Shown: piece after piece, positions 10,145 through 21,278 of the stretch
Layout: each line of letters starts with the position of its first letter
Numbering within the stretch: the first letter of the stretch is position 1
DNA from: Emiliania huxleyi CCMP1516
Taxonomy: Eukaryota > Haptophyta > Isochrysidales > Noelaerhabdaceae
Assembly: GCF_000372725.1 (NCBI RefSeq)
Contig: NW_005195801.1
Coordinates: forward strand, 121,026 to 185,025
Direction of reading: 5' to 3'
DNA: 64,000 nt
Position numbers and translations under genes: made by a program
The notes under the pieces: model-generated
What the model was told of the DNA's origin: nothing
Databases searched by the model: none
What the model saw: the letters and a program-made list of their open reading frames with translations, nothing else

Positions 10145-13100
10145 CTAGTCCACGCCGAGAGCCTCGGCCACCGCCTCTTGTGACAGCCCACCGCCGCGGC
10201 CGCGGTGCTCTGGCATCGGGAGGGAAGCGCGCCGAATCCCGAGACCAAGCCGAGGCAGGGAGAGCCGACTCCGGGCGAGGGGCTGGTGGGCGCCGGGAGA
10301 GCTAGCCTGGGGCGGCAAACGCATGCGCGACGAGACAGAGGGCGGCGCGGGCGAAGCGGGAGGGTGGGAGCGCGCGTCGCCATCCTCGCTGCCCGCGTCC
10401 ACTAGCCCCACTGCTGGCGAGCCAGACTCGGGAGCGGTCGGAACTTCCCCAGCACCTGCGGCAAGCCCCACGGCGGCGGCGGCGCCGTTTTGCTCGGCAA
10501 AGCCCGCTGGAGCGGCGGCCCCGATCTCTGTGGCGTCGGACCTCGTAGCGACCAGCGCCGCCGAGCGCGCCGCCTCGCGTGAGCAGCGGCGCGCGAACAG
10601 CCGCTTCCGCTCCTGCTCCAACTGCGCCTATGTAACACAAGGAGACCAGATTGGGACGTGGCGTCGCAGAGGGCCGGCATCTCTCCGTTTGAAGACGCGC
10701 CCGCTGCTGCGCGATGGACGCGTCCAGCGTGCACACGTCCGGAGGCGTGGCGGCCGGAGGCACGGCGGCGGCTACCGCGGCCGGCTTGGGAGGTGCAGCC
10801 GGCGCGGCTGCCGCATCCGCATCTTGCGCGGCTGCCGGATCCGCATCTTGCGCGGCTGCCGCATCTGCGTCTCGCGCCTGGGGCATCGTGGGCGCGCCGC
10901 CCGTAGGCTCCTGCCTAAGCGACGCCGTGGCGCCCTCCGCGGAGTCGGTTGTCTTTGCGTTCGCGCCGCTGTGCGCTGAGTCGATTGGCTGCAGCGGCGA
11001 ACGGGCCGTGCTGCCCGCGGCACCCCCCTTGGACGAAGTGCTCCCCCTGGGCGAGACCCTCGGGTGCGTCGTCGCTCGCGGCGGCGCCTCTGCCCGTGCC
11101 AACTTCTTGAGGGCAGAGCAAACACCTTCGAGCCGAGTGGCGGCGGCGGCAAGGGCCGGGCCATCCCACTCAGCCGACTCCTTCGGCCCCGAAGCTGCCG
11201 ACGCGGCACGAAACGCTTCGACAACCATGCTGACGCGCGGCGCCTGCAGCCCACGCAGCTCGCGCGGCCGTGCCGCCGCCGGAGCCGCTACGACGCGCGC
11301 CGCGACCGAAGAGACCCACTCGGCAGCGCTCGCCTAGTGCAGAGCGCCGCGCCTCAGCTGCGCGGCACCTCCATTGGGGTCGTAGAACCTGGCAGCGCAA
11401 GGACCTCGGCGGTGGCAGCTGCGGCGGCACCGGCGGTCGGGTGGAGCAAGAGGCCCACGAGCAGCTCGCGGCGCGACTCGAGCGCCTGGGGAGGGGTCGT
11501 GGCGCGACGACTGGGGAGGCTGCAGTGCGCGTCCGCTAGGCTCGGGAATTGCCGGCGGCGGAGGGGGGCTCCGGGCAAGCGCGGCGCGCACCTTGGCCTC
11601 TGACTTGAGCGGCAACCGTGAGAGGGCGGCGGTCGCGCGGCGCGCGAGGCTCGTGCGCCCGGAGGAGAGGCTCGCCACGCCGTTCGCGGCCTTGGTTAGC
11701 GCCTAGCAGGCGAGTGCGCACGCCTCCCAGGCGAGGCGCGCGGGATATCGGCGGCGAGGGAGCTCTCTCTCTCTTCGCTACTCTGTCTGGCTGTCTTGCC
11801 GCCGCCTACTTGCGCTGCGCCTGAGAGAGGCTGACGAGAGCAGCCGCGCGCTCGGTAGGGCCGTGCAGCTGAATCGTGGCGACGGGCACGCCGTCACCGC
11901 CGGTCGGCGGAGAGGTCGGGGACAGTCGCGTCTCACCGCCGCCCGCGGCGCAGTCCGAGGCCTCCGACTCTTGCGCGAGCGACTTTGCCTGCGCCGCCCA
12001 CGCCTCTTCAGCGCGGCGGAGGAGCGTGCCAGCTCGCTCGATCTGCCACGGGGCGGCCTTTGGGCTGCAGCGCTCGCCCGCCGCCACCCGTGTGGACGGG
12101 CTCTCCCAAGTGCTGCCCACCCTCACGCCCGCCTGCTCGGCGTGCGACAGGCCGTGGCCCTCCTGGCGGAGGAGCGGCTCGGCGGCGTGCGGACTGAGGC
12201 TGCTCTCGGACGTCGGCGTCGCAGCGGCCCCCTCCTCAACCTCGAAGCACCGTCCCACCTCTGGCCGAGCAAACGGGTTGTCGCCGCGAGCGCCCTCCTC
12301 CGCCTGCGGCCGCTGGCCGCGTCCCTGGCAAGGCCCCGCCGCCTCCAGGTCGTCTTCGCACTCGCCGTTGTACTGTGAGGTGCCGTCCACGCGCTGCGCG
12401 TCGACCACCAAGTCCACCGGCTTGGACGCCGCCGGCCCGGGAGCGTCGGCGAATCGCAGCCGCAGCCGCAGCGCGCCACAGAGCGGACCGTCGCCGCTCA
12501 GGGGCGCCACCTCGCCGGGCGCAAGGACAACCTCCCATCGGGCGGCGGCGGCGGCCGCCGCCGTCATCCGCGCGTGCGGCGGAGGCGTGGCCAACAGCTC
12601 GGCGGAGGCGCCACCCCACGTCCGCGGCGTCGACGGCGGCGCCCGTGCCGGCGGACCGCCGTCCACTTCGCCGCCCTCGCACGGCGAGACGGCGACGCGC
12701 ACCTCTGCCCCCGTGTCGTTGAGGGCGTACAACCGCTGCCCCGCCGGCGCGCTCAAGCGGACCACGCCGCCGCCTCCGCGGAGGCAAGCGGAGAGCGGCA
12801 TCGGTGGCAGGAGCGAGGGGAGCGACTGGCGGGGCAAGGCACACGCAATGGTGAGTAGGAGGCCGGCGCGTGGCATGAGCAGTGGGAACTGGGGGCAGGT
12901 AGGGGGGAGGACTGGGAACCGGGGGCGGGGCGAGGGGGCGCACGCCTGGAGCCAGCCGAACATCGCCTCGGCTGCGTCGGCCCAAGTTGCGGACGACTCG
13001 GCGTGGGCCATCGCCACGTTGGTCCGCATCAGCCTCAGGTTGATCGCGTCCCGCGCCCGCCGCAGCTCGCTCTGCAGCACCAGCGCCGCCGCTGCGCCCT

Positions 13101-14092
13101 CCTCTGCGGACGGCGACGAGGCTGCCGGCGGCGACCCGCGGGGGGAGCGAGGCGTGGCCAGGCCCTGCGCTCCCTGACGCCACACCAGCCGCGCCATGTC
13201 GCGCAGCGCGTCGTGGTCTCCGACGGCCGCCAGCATCGCGCCCGCGCGCGGCACGCCCTGCGGTCGGGCGGCGGGGACAGTGGAGGAGAGCGAGGGAGTG
13301 GCCGCTGAGGGAGCAGCCGCGTGCCTCGAGCCAGAACGCGCGCCGCGAGAAGGGCGGGCCCTGTCCGAGGAGCCAGTTGTAGATGTCCAGCAGCAGCGAG
13401 AGCGCCTCCGCCTCGGCCCATGCCAGCCGTCCCGCCGGCGCCGGAGGCAGCGCCGAAAGCTCGCCCGAGCCGCTGCGCGGAGCGTACCACGCGTGGAGCG
13501 GATCGGCGGCGCAGCATGGGCCCAGTGCCGGCTGGGCTCCGCGATGGTCCGCCACGACGCCCAGCCCCTCGCCGCGCGGGGTTGCCGGCGCGGCGGCGCG
13601 GCCTCCGCTTGCACGCAGCGCAAGCTCCTCGTCGGCGTCGGCGAGCGCGCAGGCGAGCGAGCGAGCGTCTGCGCGCGCGGCGTGCAGCGACTGCCTAAGC
13701 GCCAGCAGCGCGCGCTGCTGCATCGCCAGCAGCCGCAGCGCCCACGGCGGCAGCGTAGCCAGCGGATTCGGTGCTGCCGGCGCCGCCACCGCCACCGGCG
13801 CGGCAGCACTCGTGGGCGACGGCGAAGCGGCCGTGACGCGCGGTGTGCGGAGGAACGATCGGGCCTGTGAGGGCGAGAGCAGCGCCCACTGCCTGAAGTC
13901 CTCGGACTGAGGCGCTGCAGGCGAAAAGAAGGGCGTGGCTGCCAACGGCGTCGCCGGCGCCGCGGTGGAGGCCTGCAGCGGCGTCGTGGGAGTCGCACTG
14001 TGGAGGCACGCCACACTGTGCGTTGGTGGCGGCGCTGGAGTCGCAGACTTTCGTCTTCGACGGCGTGAGCGCGACGACGACGACTGCTCCAT
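10145..14092 (-). CDS. Ala-rich protein of unknown function (multi-exon; may be two genes)
   Basis: Starts MEQSSSSRSRRRRR at 14092. A long first exon ends at 13325 (AFWLE) and joins 13257 (GVPRAGAML) across a 67-base GC-AG intron. The frame then runs to an in-frame stop at 11806, but a GC donor (CAG/GCGCAG) just before it would splice to an acceptor at 11703. That continues through SLSSGRTSLARRATAALSRL, ALESRRELLVGLLLHP and AAEWVSSVAARVVAAP, then a variable A/D/Q repeat, a predicted coiled coil (QLEQERKRLFARR) and the stop at 10145. I recognise no domain. A helical section around DALRDMARLVWRQ and a beta-rich section around RWEVVLAPGEVAPLS suggest a folded core. Alternative: one gene 11806-14092 and a second one below it. 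Confidence 0.5.
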
Positions 14093-14301
14093 GCTTCTTT
14101 GAAGTGAAGCGCGAACGCACACAAAAAATGATGCGCGCAAGAGCGAGCGCGCGCGCGAGCGAGCGGGCTGTGGACTCGGTTCTCCCTTTTTTTCTTTTTC
14201 GGTACGACTCGCCCAGCCACTGTGGGACTCGAGGTTCCTGTCTACAGATATGGGAGACGACGAAAGGGCAGCGCGATTGCTTGCGGCGAGCCGCGCTTCA
14301 C

Positions 14302-16282
14302 TTACTGCTCGTCGCGGGCGCGTTTGAGCGTCGCCTGCGCGGCGGGTGCCGCCGCAGCCGCAGGCGAGGCGGACGCGGCGGCGGCCTCCGCCGCCCGCTG
14401 CGCGAGCCTCTCCTTGGCTGCCCTCGCCGCGGCCACAATGTCGAAGCCCGCGAGCGGCGCGGCGGGCGCGGCCGGCGCCGGCGCACGCGGCGCGGCCGCC
14501 GCCTCTCCCGGATGCGAGTAGGTTGACTCGCCGGTCGCGGCGTTGTGGTAGTAGGCCCGCCCAGAGGGGTCGTCGTGCGACGTCCAGCCCGGCGGCAGCG
14601 GCCCGCTCGCGGCGATGGCGCTGGTGCCGCCAGAGGGGCGAGGGCTGCTGCCGTCGACGCTGCCGCCGGCTTTGGAGACGGCGCTGTAGCGGCTCCAGTC
14701 GCCGACCATGAAGCTGCCGCCGACGCTCCACGTCCTCTCCTTGTCGTGCACGTTGATGCCCAACCCCCGCAGCTGCTCGCGCAGCTGGTCCGCCGCGTTG
14801 AAGTCGCGGCTCAGCTTGGCGGCCTGCCGGTCCGCCAGGAGCTGGTTGACCGTCTCGACGTCGCACGGCGCGCTGACGTCGCCCACGCGTCGGTAGCCAT
14901 GGTCGCGGGAGAGCCGCTCGCCGGAGAGGCCGCCGCCATAGCCGCCGACGCCGACGCCGACGCCGCCGACGCCGCTGAGGCCGTAGCCGCCGCCGTAGCA
15001 GCCGCCGCCGCCGCCGCCCCCGCCGCAGCTGTAGCCGCCACCGGCGGCGCCGACGGCCTGGGGCGCCATGGCCGCCACCATCGCCGCGATGTTCGTCCCC
15101 GGGGGCGCCTCGGCAGCAGCGTGCGACGCGCCGCCATACTGCGGCCCACCGCAGCCGCTGTACTCTTGCGGGGGGTGGAGGCCGCTCGCGCCGCCTATTC
15201 GTGGGATGCACCACGATCCGGCCGGGCTCCTCCCGACCCCGGCAGCAGCCAGCGGCCGCGCCTTGCCCCCCGGCTTGCGCCTCACCCTGCGGCCGCGGCG
15301 CCTTGCAACGGTTGCAAAACTGGCGCAGCGGCCAGTTGTCGTTGAGGCACTTTGGGCACTCCCAGTTGCCCTCGCCCGGCCCGAACCTGCTGGCGCCGCC
15401 GCCCACGCCGCGAGTCTGCTCGTGCGCGGACAGGCGCGCCGCCGCCTCAACCAGCGAGCTGATTGCGCGCTTGGCGAGGTCGAGCTGCTCCGGCAAGCCA
15501 ATCATGACGATGACGCGCCTGCGCCGCAGCCGACGGGGCTCAGAGGCGGGGACGCCGCGGCGCGCAGTCGTGGGGGGCAGGGCTGCGTCGAGCGCTCGCC
15601 GGCCGACGGGCGTCGACGGCAGCCAGCCCTTGCTGTCGATGATGATCTCGCACCCCGAGGTGGCGACCAGGCGCTTGTACTCCATGCCTCCCTTGCCGAT
15701 GATGGCGGCCAGCCGAGCCTCCTCGATCGACACGTCCTCGCGCGTCGAGCCGGGCCGCATCTGCAGCAGCCTGGCGGCGCGCGCCTCGATCCCCTGCACC
15801 TCCTGCGCCCGGACCTCGGGAGAGGCCGTTTCGCCGTGCGAGAAGACCGCGCCGGCCCCGCCGCCGCCGCCTGGCGCGGCCCCGTGGACCTTTTCGTTGA
15901 TGAGGTCTCGTGCGCGGACCACCTGCTCCTCGCGTCCGACCAGCACAACCAGCTTCTGGTCGTGAGACCAGTAGCCGGGCGGCGGCTGCTCGTAGTCGCA
16001 GAGCACGATGGCGCTGCCGGTCATGCCCACCATCTCGCGGTAGATGGCGCCGCCCGGGCCGATGATGCGGCCGGCGCGGCCCGTGGGAACGAGCATCTCG
16101 TGCCGCACGGCGCCCCTCGGCGCCCGACTCTCAGCCTGCGCAACCCTCCTCCCCGCCTCGCCGCCTGGGTTCGGCCAGCCAGGCGGCGACAGCCGCTGTG
16201 GCACAAAGCCGTAGCCTTGCGCTCCCGACTGCTGCTGCATCAGCCGCAGGTCGACCGTGGTCGATGGGTCCGTCGCGCTCAT
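14302..16282 (-). CDS. KH / RanBP2 zinc finger / WW-domain RNA-binding protein
   Basis: Start at 16282 (MSATDPSTTVDLRLMQQQ). Domain order: a KH-type domain around MLVPTGRAGRIIGPGGAIYR with the GXXG loop; a second around EEARLAAIIGKGGMEYKRLV with an insertion; a RanBP2 zinc finger (WECPKCLNDNWPLRQFCNRC, four Cys); a Gly/Tyr-rich linker; a CysRS-like helical element (LADRQAAKLSRDFNAADQLR); a WW domain (PLPPGWTSHDDPSGRAYYHN); and a lysine/arginine tail. KH and RanBP2 fingers bind single-stranded RNA, and WW binds Pro-rich ligands, so a pre-mRNA processing role is likely by inference. A GT-AG intron (GTGAGG donor) lies around 15180-15290, with a frame change. An AAAAAATTCTTTAC element lies about 45 bases upstream of the start. 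Confidence 0.78.
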
Positions 16283-16319
16283 CGCTCCCGCACACGCCCA
16301 ATCGCCGGGCGAGCTGCGC

Positions 16320-16336
16320 GCGGTAAAGAATTTTTT
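16320..16336 (-). promoter_or_regulatory. AT-rich AATTCTTT element upstream of KH gene
   Basis: On the minus strand CCAAAAAATTCTTTACC lies about 40 bases before the start at 16282 and is followed by GCGCGCAG. It matches the recurrent AAAATTCTTTT word seen at other starts. Confidence 0.4.
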
Positions 16337-16476
16337 GGTGCGGCCCACCCCTCCCAAGGCGGCTCGTTTAGGCGCAGAAGAGGCGAGGCAAGGAGGAGAC
16401 ATGGAGAACGGAGAGACTGGGACGATTGGACACGAGAAGACAGTGAGCCACCACAGGCGTCGTTGGCGCGCACCTG

Positions 16477-17250
16477 CTGTGTGGCCTCGCCCTGTCCTGT
16501 TTGGGTCCGCCTGCTCCTCTTCAGTCCCTCTTTGCGGCCGATCGCCGCCTCTTCGTCCGCGACGCTCGCCTCTGCCGACTAGCCGGTTGCAGGCCTGCAC
16601 GCTGCGGGGGTAAATGCGAGGCTCCCTCGCTGCCGTCTGTGTAGGGGCCTCCGCTGGCGCTCGTGGCCGCTGTGTGGCCTCGCCCTGTCCTGTTTGGGTC
16701 CGCCTGCTCCTCTTCAGTCCCTCTTTGCGGCTGATCGCCGCCTCTTCGTCCGCGACGCTCGCCTCTGCCGACAAGCCGGTTGCAGGCCTGCACGCTGCGG
16801 GGGTATGCGAGGCTCCCTCGCTGCCGTTGGTGAAAAAGGGCCTCAGCTGGCGCTCGTGGCCGCTGTGTGGCCTCGCCCTGTCCTGCTTGGGTCCGCCTGC
16901 TCCTCTTCAGTCCCTCTTTGCGGCCGATCGCCGCCTCTTAGTCCGCGACGCTCGCCTCTGCCGACAAGCCGGTTGCAGGCCTGCACGCTGCGGGGGTATG
17001 CGAGGTTCCCTCGCTGCCGTTGGTGAAAAAGGGCCTCCGCTGGCGCTCGTGGCCGCTGTGTGGCCTCGCCCTGTCCTGCTTGGGTCCGCCTGCTCCTCTT
17101 CAGTCCCTCTTTGCGGCCGATCGCCGCCTCTTAGTCCGCGACGCTCGCCTCTGCCGACTAGCCGGTTGCAGGCCTGCACGCTGCGGGGGTATGCGAGGCT
17201 CCCTCGCTGCCGTCTGTCTAGGGGCCTCAGCTGGCGCTCGTGGCCGGTCC
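16477..17250. repeat. 193-base tandem array, about 4 copies
   Basis: The CTGTGTGGCCTCGCCCTGTC block begins at 16477, 16670, 16863 and 17056, exactly 193 bases apart each time. Each unit holds GGCCGATCGCCGCCTCTT, CCGGTTGCAGGCCTGCACGC and a GTGAAAAAGGGCCT variant. The units are open in several frames, but because 193 is not a multiple of three no repeated protein results; I treat it as a non-coding minisatellite. Sequence from 17250 to 18172 holds no supportable gene. Confidence 0.85.
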
Positions 17251-18172
17251 CTCGGCTGCTGACGGCGTCGGCGGGCGCGAGCCGACCGGCGTCAACGGCC
17301 GCGGGCTCGACGCTGCCGGCGGCGGCGGCGGGCGCGGGCTCGCCGCTGTCGGGCGGTGCTGCTGCGTTGTGCTCCATGTATGTGCCTGCAAGTCGCACCC
17401 CACAAGGATGGGGATGCAGGGCAGTTCAGGGCGGCTGTGTGTAACACGTACCCGATCGCGCCGCTCTTTTCCGCCTGATCGTGGCGCCGAGGCGCGCCCG
17501 GAAGACTGGAGCGCGCAGTCCGACGTGTGCTGCGTCTGCGTCTGAGTGTCTGCGTCTCGAAATACCTGTTACCTCGTCTTACCTGAGCACCAGCCAGATC
17601 CGCGCGGTCGCGCAGAGGCGCTGCCGGGGTCCCCTCGCCCTTGAGAGCGCGAGTGCCCGGCGAGTCGTACCGTAGCTCGTAGCGGGCCGATAACCCAAGT
17701 AACCCCGCTGTTGTCAGGACGGTAGAAGGCGAGAACAGGGAGGCCAACAACAGACGCTCCTGCCTGATAGCCGGCAGGTAACACAGGTGACACCCCTGTT
17801 GTCAGCCTCGTATCAGGCACTGACCACCCAAAGCAGCCCCCCTCCAGCCTGATCACACGCCGTTAGCACGGGACCATGACGTGCGTGATCGGCTCGGCCA
17901 TGCACACGACGCACATGAGTGGTTCAACCTCGCCCACTGCCGTTGCCGCCGTCTGAGCAGCGGCCGCGGCGCCTCGGCAACCTCAAGCGCTGCGAGGTGA
18001 AGCGCCGAGCGCCGATCGCTCCTCGTCCAAGGCGTCGATCGCGCCCGCGTGGCGTGGCGTCGTCGATCGCGATACACGCTCCGACGCTGCCTGCCCCTCC
18101 GCCTCCGCCGCCTCTGCCTCCGCCACCCGCCGGATCAGCGCCGCCGCGTGGCACTCGCGTCCTCACTCGGCC

Positions 18173-19774
18173 TCAGCGCGCCACCGCGTGCGGCAGCACG
18201 TGCTCGCGCCACACGTCGGACAGCGCGCTCCAGTCGGGGCGCGCCTCGGCGTCGTCGGGCGGAGAGAGCGCGATCTGGTAGCCGATGCGCATGACCATCA
18301 CCGCGTGCTCGCGCGCCGCCGCGGGGAAGAGCGAGTGGCTTGCCGGCGACCACGGCGCCGCCGCCCGCCGGACCAGCGCCGCCGCCTCGCCCTCGCCACT
18401 CGCGGCGCGCTGCAGCGGCGTCGGCTCGCCCTCGTGCAAGCTTGCGCCGCTGCGCAGCAGGGAGAGAGCGCGGGCGGCGGTGAGGGTCTCAAGGTGCGCG
18501 AGCGGCGTCCAGCCGCGGCTGGCGACCAGCCAGGCGGCGAGGTCGGTGTGGCCTTGGCTGTTTGCGGCCTCCTCGGGCGTGCCGAAGGGCGTAGCGGCGC
18601 GGGAGGCGCCGTAGGAGGAGAGGAGCTTGGCGACCTCGAGGTGGCCCTGGTGGCACGCGGCGAACAGCGGCGTGACGCCGTCAGCGTCAGCTTGGTTGAC
18701 CGCCACGCCCACCTCGAGAAGCAGCTGGGCCCACTCGACGTGGCCGTTCTGGCATGCCATGAACAGCGGCGTGGTGCCGTCATCCATGGCCTGGTCGACC
18801 GAAGCGCCGGCGTCGCGCAGCAGCTGGGCGCACTCGAGGTGGCCCTTCTGGCACGCGATGTGTAGCGGCGTGAAGCCGCCGTTCATTGCTCGGTTGACCG
18901 CCGCGCCAGCCTGCTGGAGCAGCCGGGCGACGCCGAAGTGGCCCTCCTGGCACGCGACGTACAGCGGCGCACGGCCTTCAGAATCTGCTTGGTTCACCGC
19001 GGCGCCGGCGGCGATCATCAGCCGGACGCAGTCGATCTTGCCAGTCAAGCTCGCAGCGCTCAGCGGCGTGGTGCCGTCATCCTCAGCTTGGTCGACCGAA
19101 GCGCCGGCGTCGCGCAGCAGCTGGGCGCACTCGAGGTGGCCGTTCTGGCACGCGATGTACAGCGGCGTGGCGCCACCCTCCTCAGCTTGGTTGACCGCCG
19201 CGCTGGCCTCGAGGAGCAGCCGGGCGCACTCGAGCTGGCCATTCTGGCACGCGATGAACAGCGGCGTGGCACCGTTCTGCTTGGCCTGGTTGACCGCCGC
19301 GCTGGCGCCGAGGAGCAGCCGGGCGCACTCGAGGTGGCCGTTCTGGCACGCGACGTACAGCGGCGTGGCGCCGTTCTGCTTGGCTTGGCTGACCGCCGCG
19401 CTGGCCTCGAGGAGCAGCCGGGCGCACTCGAGGTGGCCCTTCTGGCACGCAAGGAAGAGAGCGGAGGCGCCTTCGCCGTCAGCCGCCCCAACGCTCGCGC
19501 CGCCCTCGAGCAGCAGCCGCACCGCCTCGGCTTGCCCATGACGAGCGGCCCAGGTGAGCAGCGTGTCTTGCGTCCTGGTCTGTAGTCGCGCGTCGACCGG
19601 GAGTAGTCGCGCGTCGAGCTGGGCCGCGAGCGACGCGCCGCGCGTCCCCCACCCGGAGAGGATGGCGCGCAGCGCGGTCAGGTCGCCCTGAGCCAGGTCT
19701 TCGAGCACGAAGGTTGGGCAGAGGGCGCCCCTCATATGTGTGTGTACATCCGATCGGTACCAGTATGGGACCAA
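18173..19774 (-). CDS. Ankyrin-repeat protein, 533 residues
   Basis: Intronless frame with roughly a dozen near-identical ankyrin units of 33 residues (pattern GATPLYVACQNGHLECARLL then EASAAVNQAKQN). The DNA repeat has a 99-base period, a sign of recent unit duplication. The N-terminal 80 residues (a second ATG codon at residue 14, MRGALCPTFVLEDLAQGD) and the C-terminal 150 are non-repetitive; the latter ends in SDVWREHVLPHAVAR. Ankyrin arrays of this kind are abundant in algal and large-virus genomes and act as protein-binding scaffolds; no partner can be inferred. The start could be the second ATG. This protein is unrelated in detail to the ankyrin gene at 3178. Confidence 0.82.
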   Translation of the reverse strand: MVPYWYRSDVHTHMRGALCPTFVLEDLAQGDLTALRAILSGWGTRGASLAAQLDARLLPVDARLQTRTQDTLLTWAARHGQAEAVRLLLEGGASVGAADGEGASALFLACQKGHLECARLLLEASAAVSQAKQNGATPLYVACQNGHLECARLLLGASAAVNQAKQNGATPLFIACQNGQLECARLLLEASAAVNQAEEGGATPLYIACQNGHLECAQLLRDAGASVDQAEDDGTTPLSAASLTGKIDCVRLMIAAGAAVNQADSEGRAPLYVACQEGHFGVARLLQQAGAAVNRAMNGGFTPLHIACQKGHLECAQLLRDAGASVDQAMDDGTTPLFMACQNGHVEWAQLLLEVGVAVNQADADGVTPLFAACHQGHLEVAKLLSSYGASRAATPFGTPEEAANSQGHTDLAAWLVASRGWTPLAHLETLTAARALSLLRSGASLHEGEPTPLQRAASGEGEAAALVRRAAAPWSPASHSLFPAAAREHAVMVMRIGYQIALSPPDDAEARPDWSALSDVWREHVLPHAVAR

Positions 19775-20777
19775 TGGAGAGGGACCGGGTGATGAGGGGG
19801 GAGGCGACTCGACTACTGCCAGTCTACGGCCTGATGCGGAGCGGGGGGGGAGAGGCGGAGCCGTCGGCTAATCCGGGCCCTGCCCCCCCCCCCCCCCCCT
19901 CCGAGGGGAGACGAGAGCTAGACCCCCCCACGAATGGGGTGGACGGCCGACGCGTTGAACCGCGGCTGGAACGACCGCAGGGGCAGGGGGCCGCCCCCGA
20001 GGCCCCGCGCCAGGCGTTGCGGCTGCCGGCACCGTCACCATGCCGTTTCCGAAACGAGCATGCTCGGGGCCCCCGCCTCCCCCCAGAGGGCGTGTGCTGA
20101 CCTCCTTGCGCCGCTGTTCTCCTTTGTGCCGCACTTCATCGTCCTGCCCACCGGGGATCGCATCTGCTCGGCAGTTTTCTGGTGAGGGGCTGGGAGCTAG
20201 GGTCTCAGCAGACGCGCAGGGCGAGACGAGGGAGGAAGCAGGACTTTGCGGAGATCAGCAGGAGGATGTACGAAGAGATTAGGAGCAGCTGCAGGGACCC
20301 GAGGGACCATGTGGAAGACGGCTGGTGCTAGTCCCCCATCGGGAGGACGACCCCGGCTACTCTCAGTCGCCGACCACACCCACAAAGAACCCTGCAATAA
20401 GATCGCACACGGCGTGTCGGCGCGTGGGCACGGGCGGGGACCTGTTACACTTTGGCAAACTCGCGGTCGAGGATCGACCAAAAGTGTCAAGCCGGTGTGT
20501 CTAGATGAACGGCATTTGGAACGAGGCAAGTGGCGAGGTTGATGGAGCTGGAGCTTATGTCGCACGGCAGCAGATTTGCACGTCAGCACATAGGCATCAG
20601 AACACTCGCCCCGCCGCATCTCCTCCTCCGCCGCCTCCATCTCCTCTCGCGAGAAGTTCCCCAGCCCTAAAGCAAAAAGAAGCGGCATCCGATCCGCCAT
20701 CCTGGTGCACTATCGGCGGGCATTTGAACCGCTTGATCCGGCCCACTCTCTCTCTCTCTCGCTCTCGCGCTGCCGGG
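19775..20777. other. Intergenic region with truncated retroelement copy
   Basis: No gene seen. C and G homopolymers lie at 19880-19900. The main content is 20208-20400, a copy of the element at 52110-52222 plus 53012-53095. Confidence 0.5.
20208..20400 (+). mobile_element. Truncated copy of a retroelement 3' end
   Basis: CAGACGCGCAGGGCGAGACG, AGGAGGATGTACGAAGAGAT, GGACCATGTGGAAGACGGCT and CCACACCCACAAAGAACCCT occur in the same order as at 52107-52222 followed by 53012-53095. Here the two halves are contiguous, which proves that the 788-base block between them at 52224-53011 is an insertion. The encoded tail (EISRRMYEEIRSS...RDHVEDG) is the end of an unrecognised mobile-element protein. Confidence 0.75.
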
Positions 20778-21247
20778 ATGGCCCTTGGCGGCGGCGCGCG
20801 GCGCGCTCGGGACGGCGACAGCAGCGACGGCTCCGGCGACGAGTCATCCGAGAACTACTCGCCACAGCTGGACCGGTCGCAGCGTCTGTCCCCGGTATTC
20901 GAGGAGCCCGAGGCCGACGCTCGCGTCTCTCGCCAACGGCGCTCTCGTCGCCGCGCGGCGTGGCCCAGGCGTCGGCCGCCAGCCTCGCCGGGCTGAAGCG
21001 CGCGTCAACACCCGGCGGCGCGCGGTCAACGCCGGCAAAGGCAGCCACCGTCCCCACCGTCGCCACGCCGTCGAGCCTCGCCCTCAGGAACGTGACGCCG
21101 CTCGCGTCGCTGCCGAGCGGCGGCGGCGCGCCGTCGAGCGAGGCAGGCGCACCGATTGCGCCGACGGCGCCCGGCACCCGCAACCGCGCGGCGCTCGAGC
21201 GCTCTCGTCGACACCAGCAGCCGTCGGCGCCCGCCGCCACCGCCGCC

Positions 21248-21278
<31 letters not shown>

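Noticed and set aside
12236-16774. A continuous 1512-codon open frame on the minus strand
   Set aside because: It merges the first exon of the KH gene, its antisense-like Arg-rich reading past the intron, and part of the next gene. Protein character changes abruptly at real splice sites, so it is read-through in stop-poor GC-rich DNA, not one protein.
18627-19541. A plus-strand Trp/His-rich repeat frame
   Set aside because: It is the exact antisense of the 99-base ankyrin repeats on the minus strand, whose residues match the ankyrin consensus.
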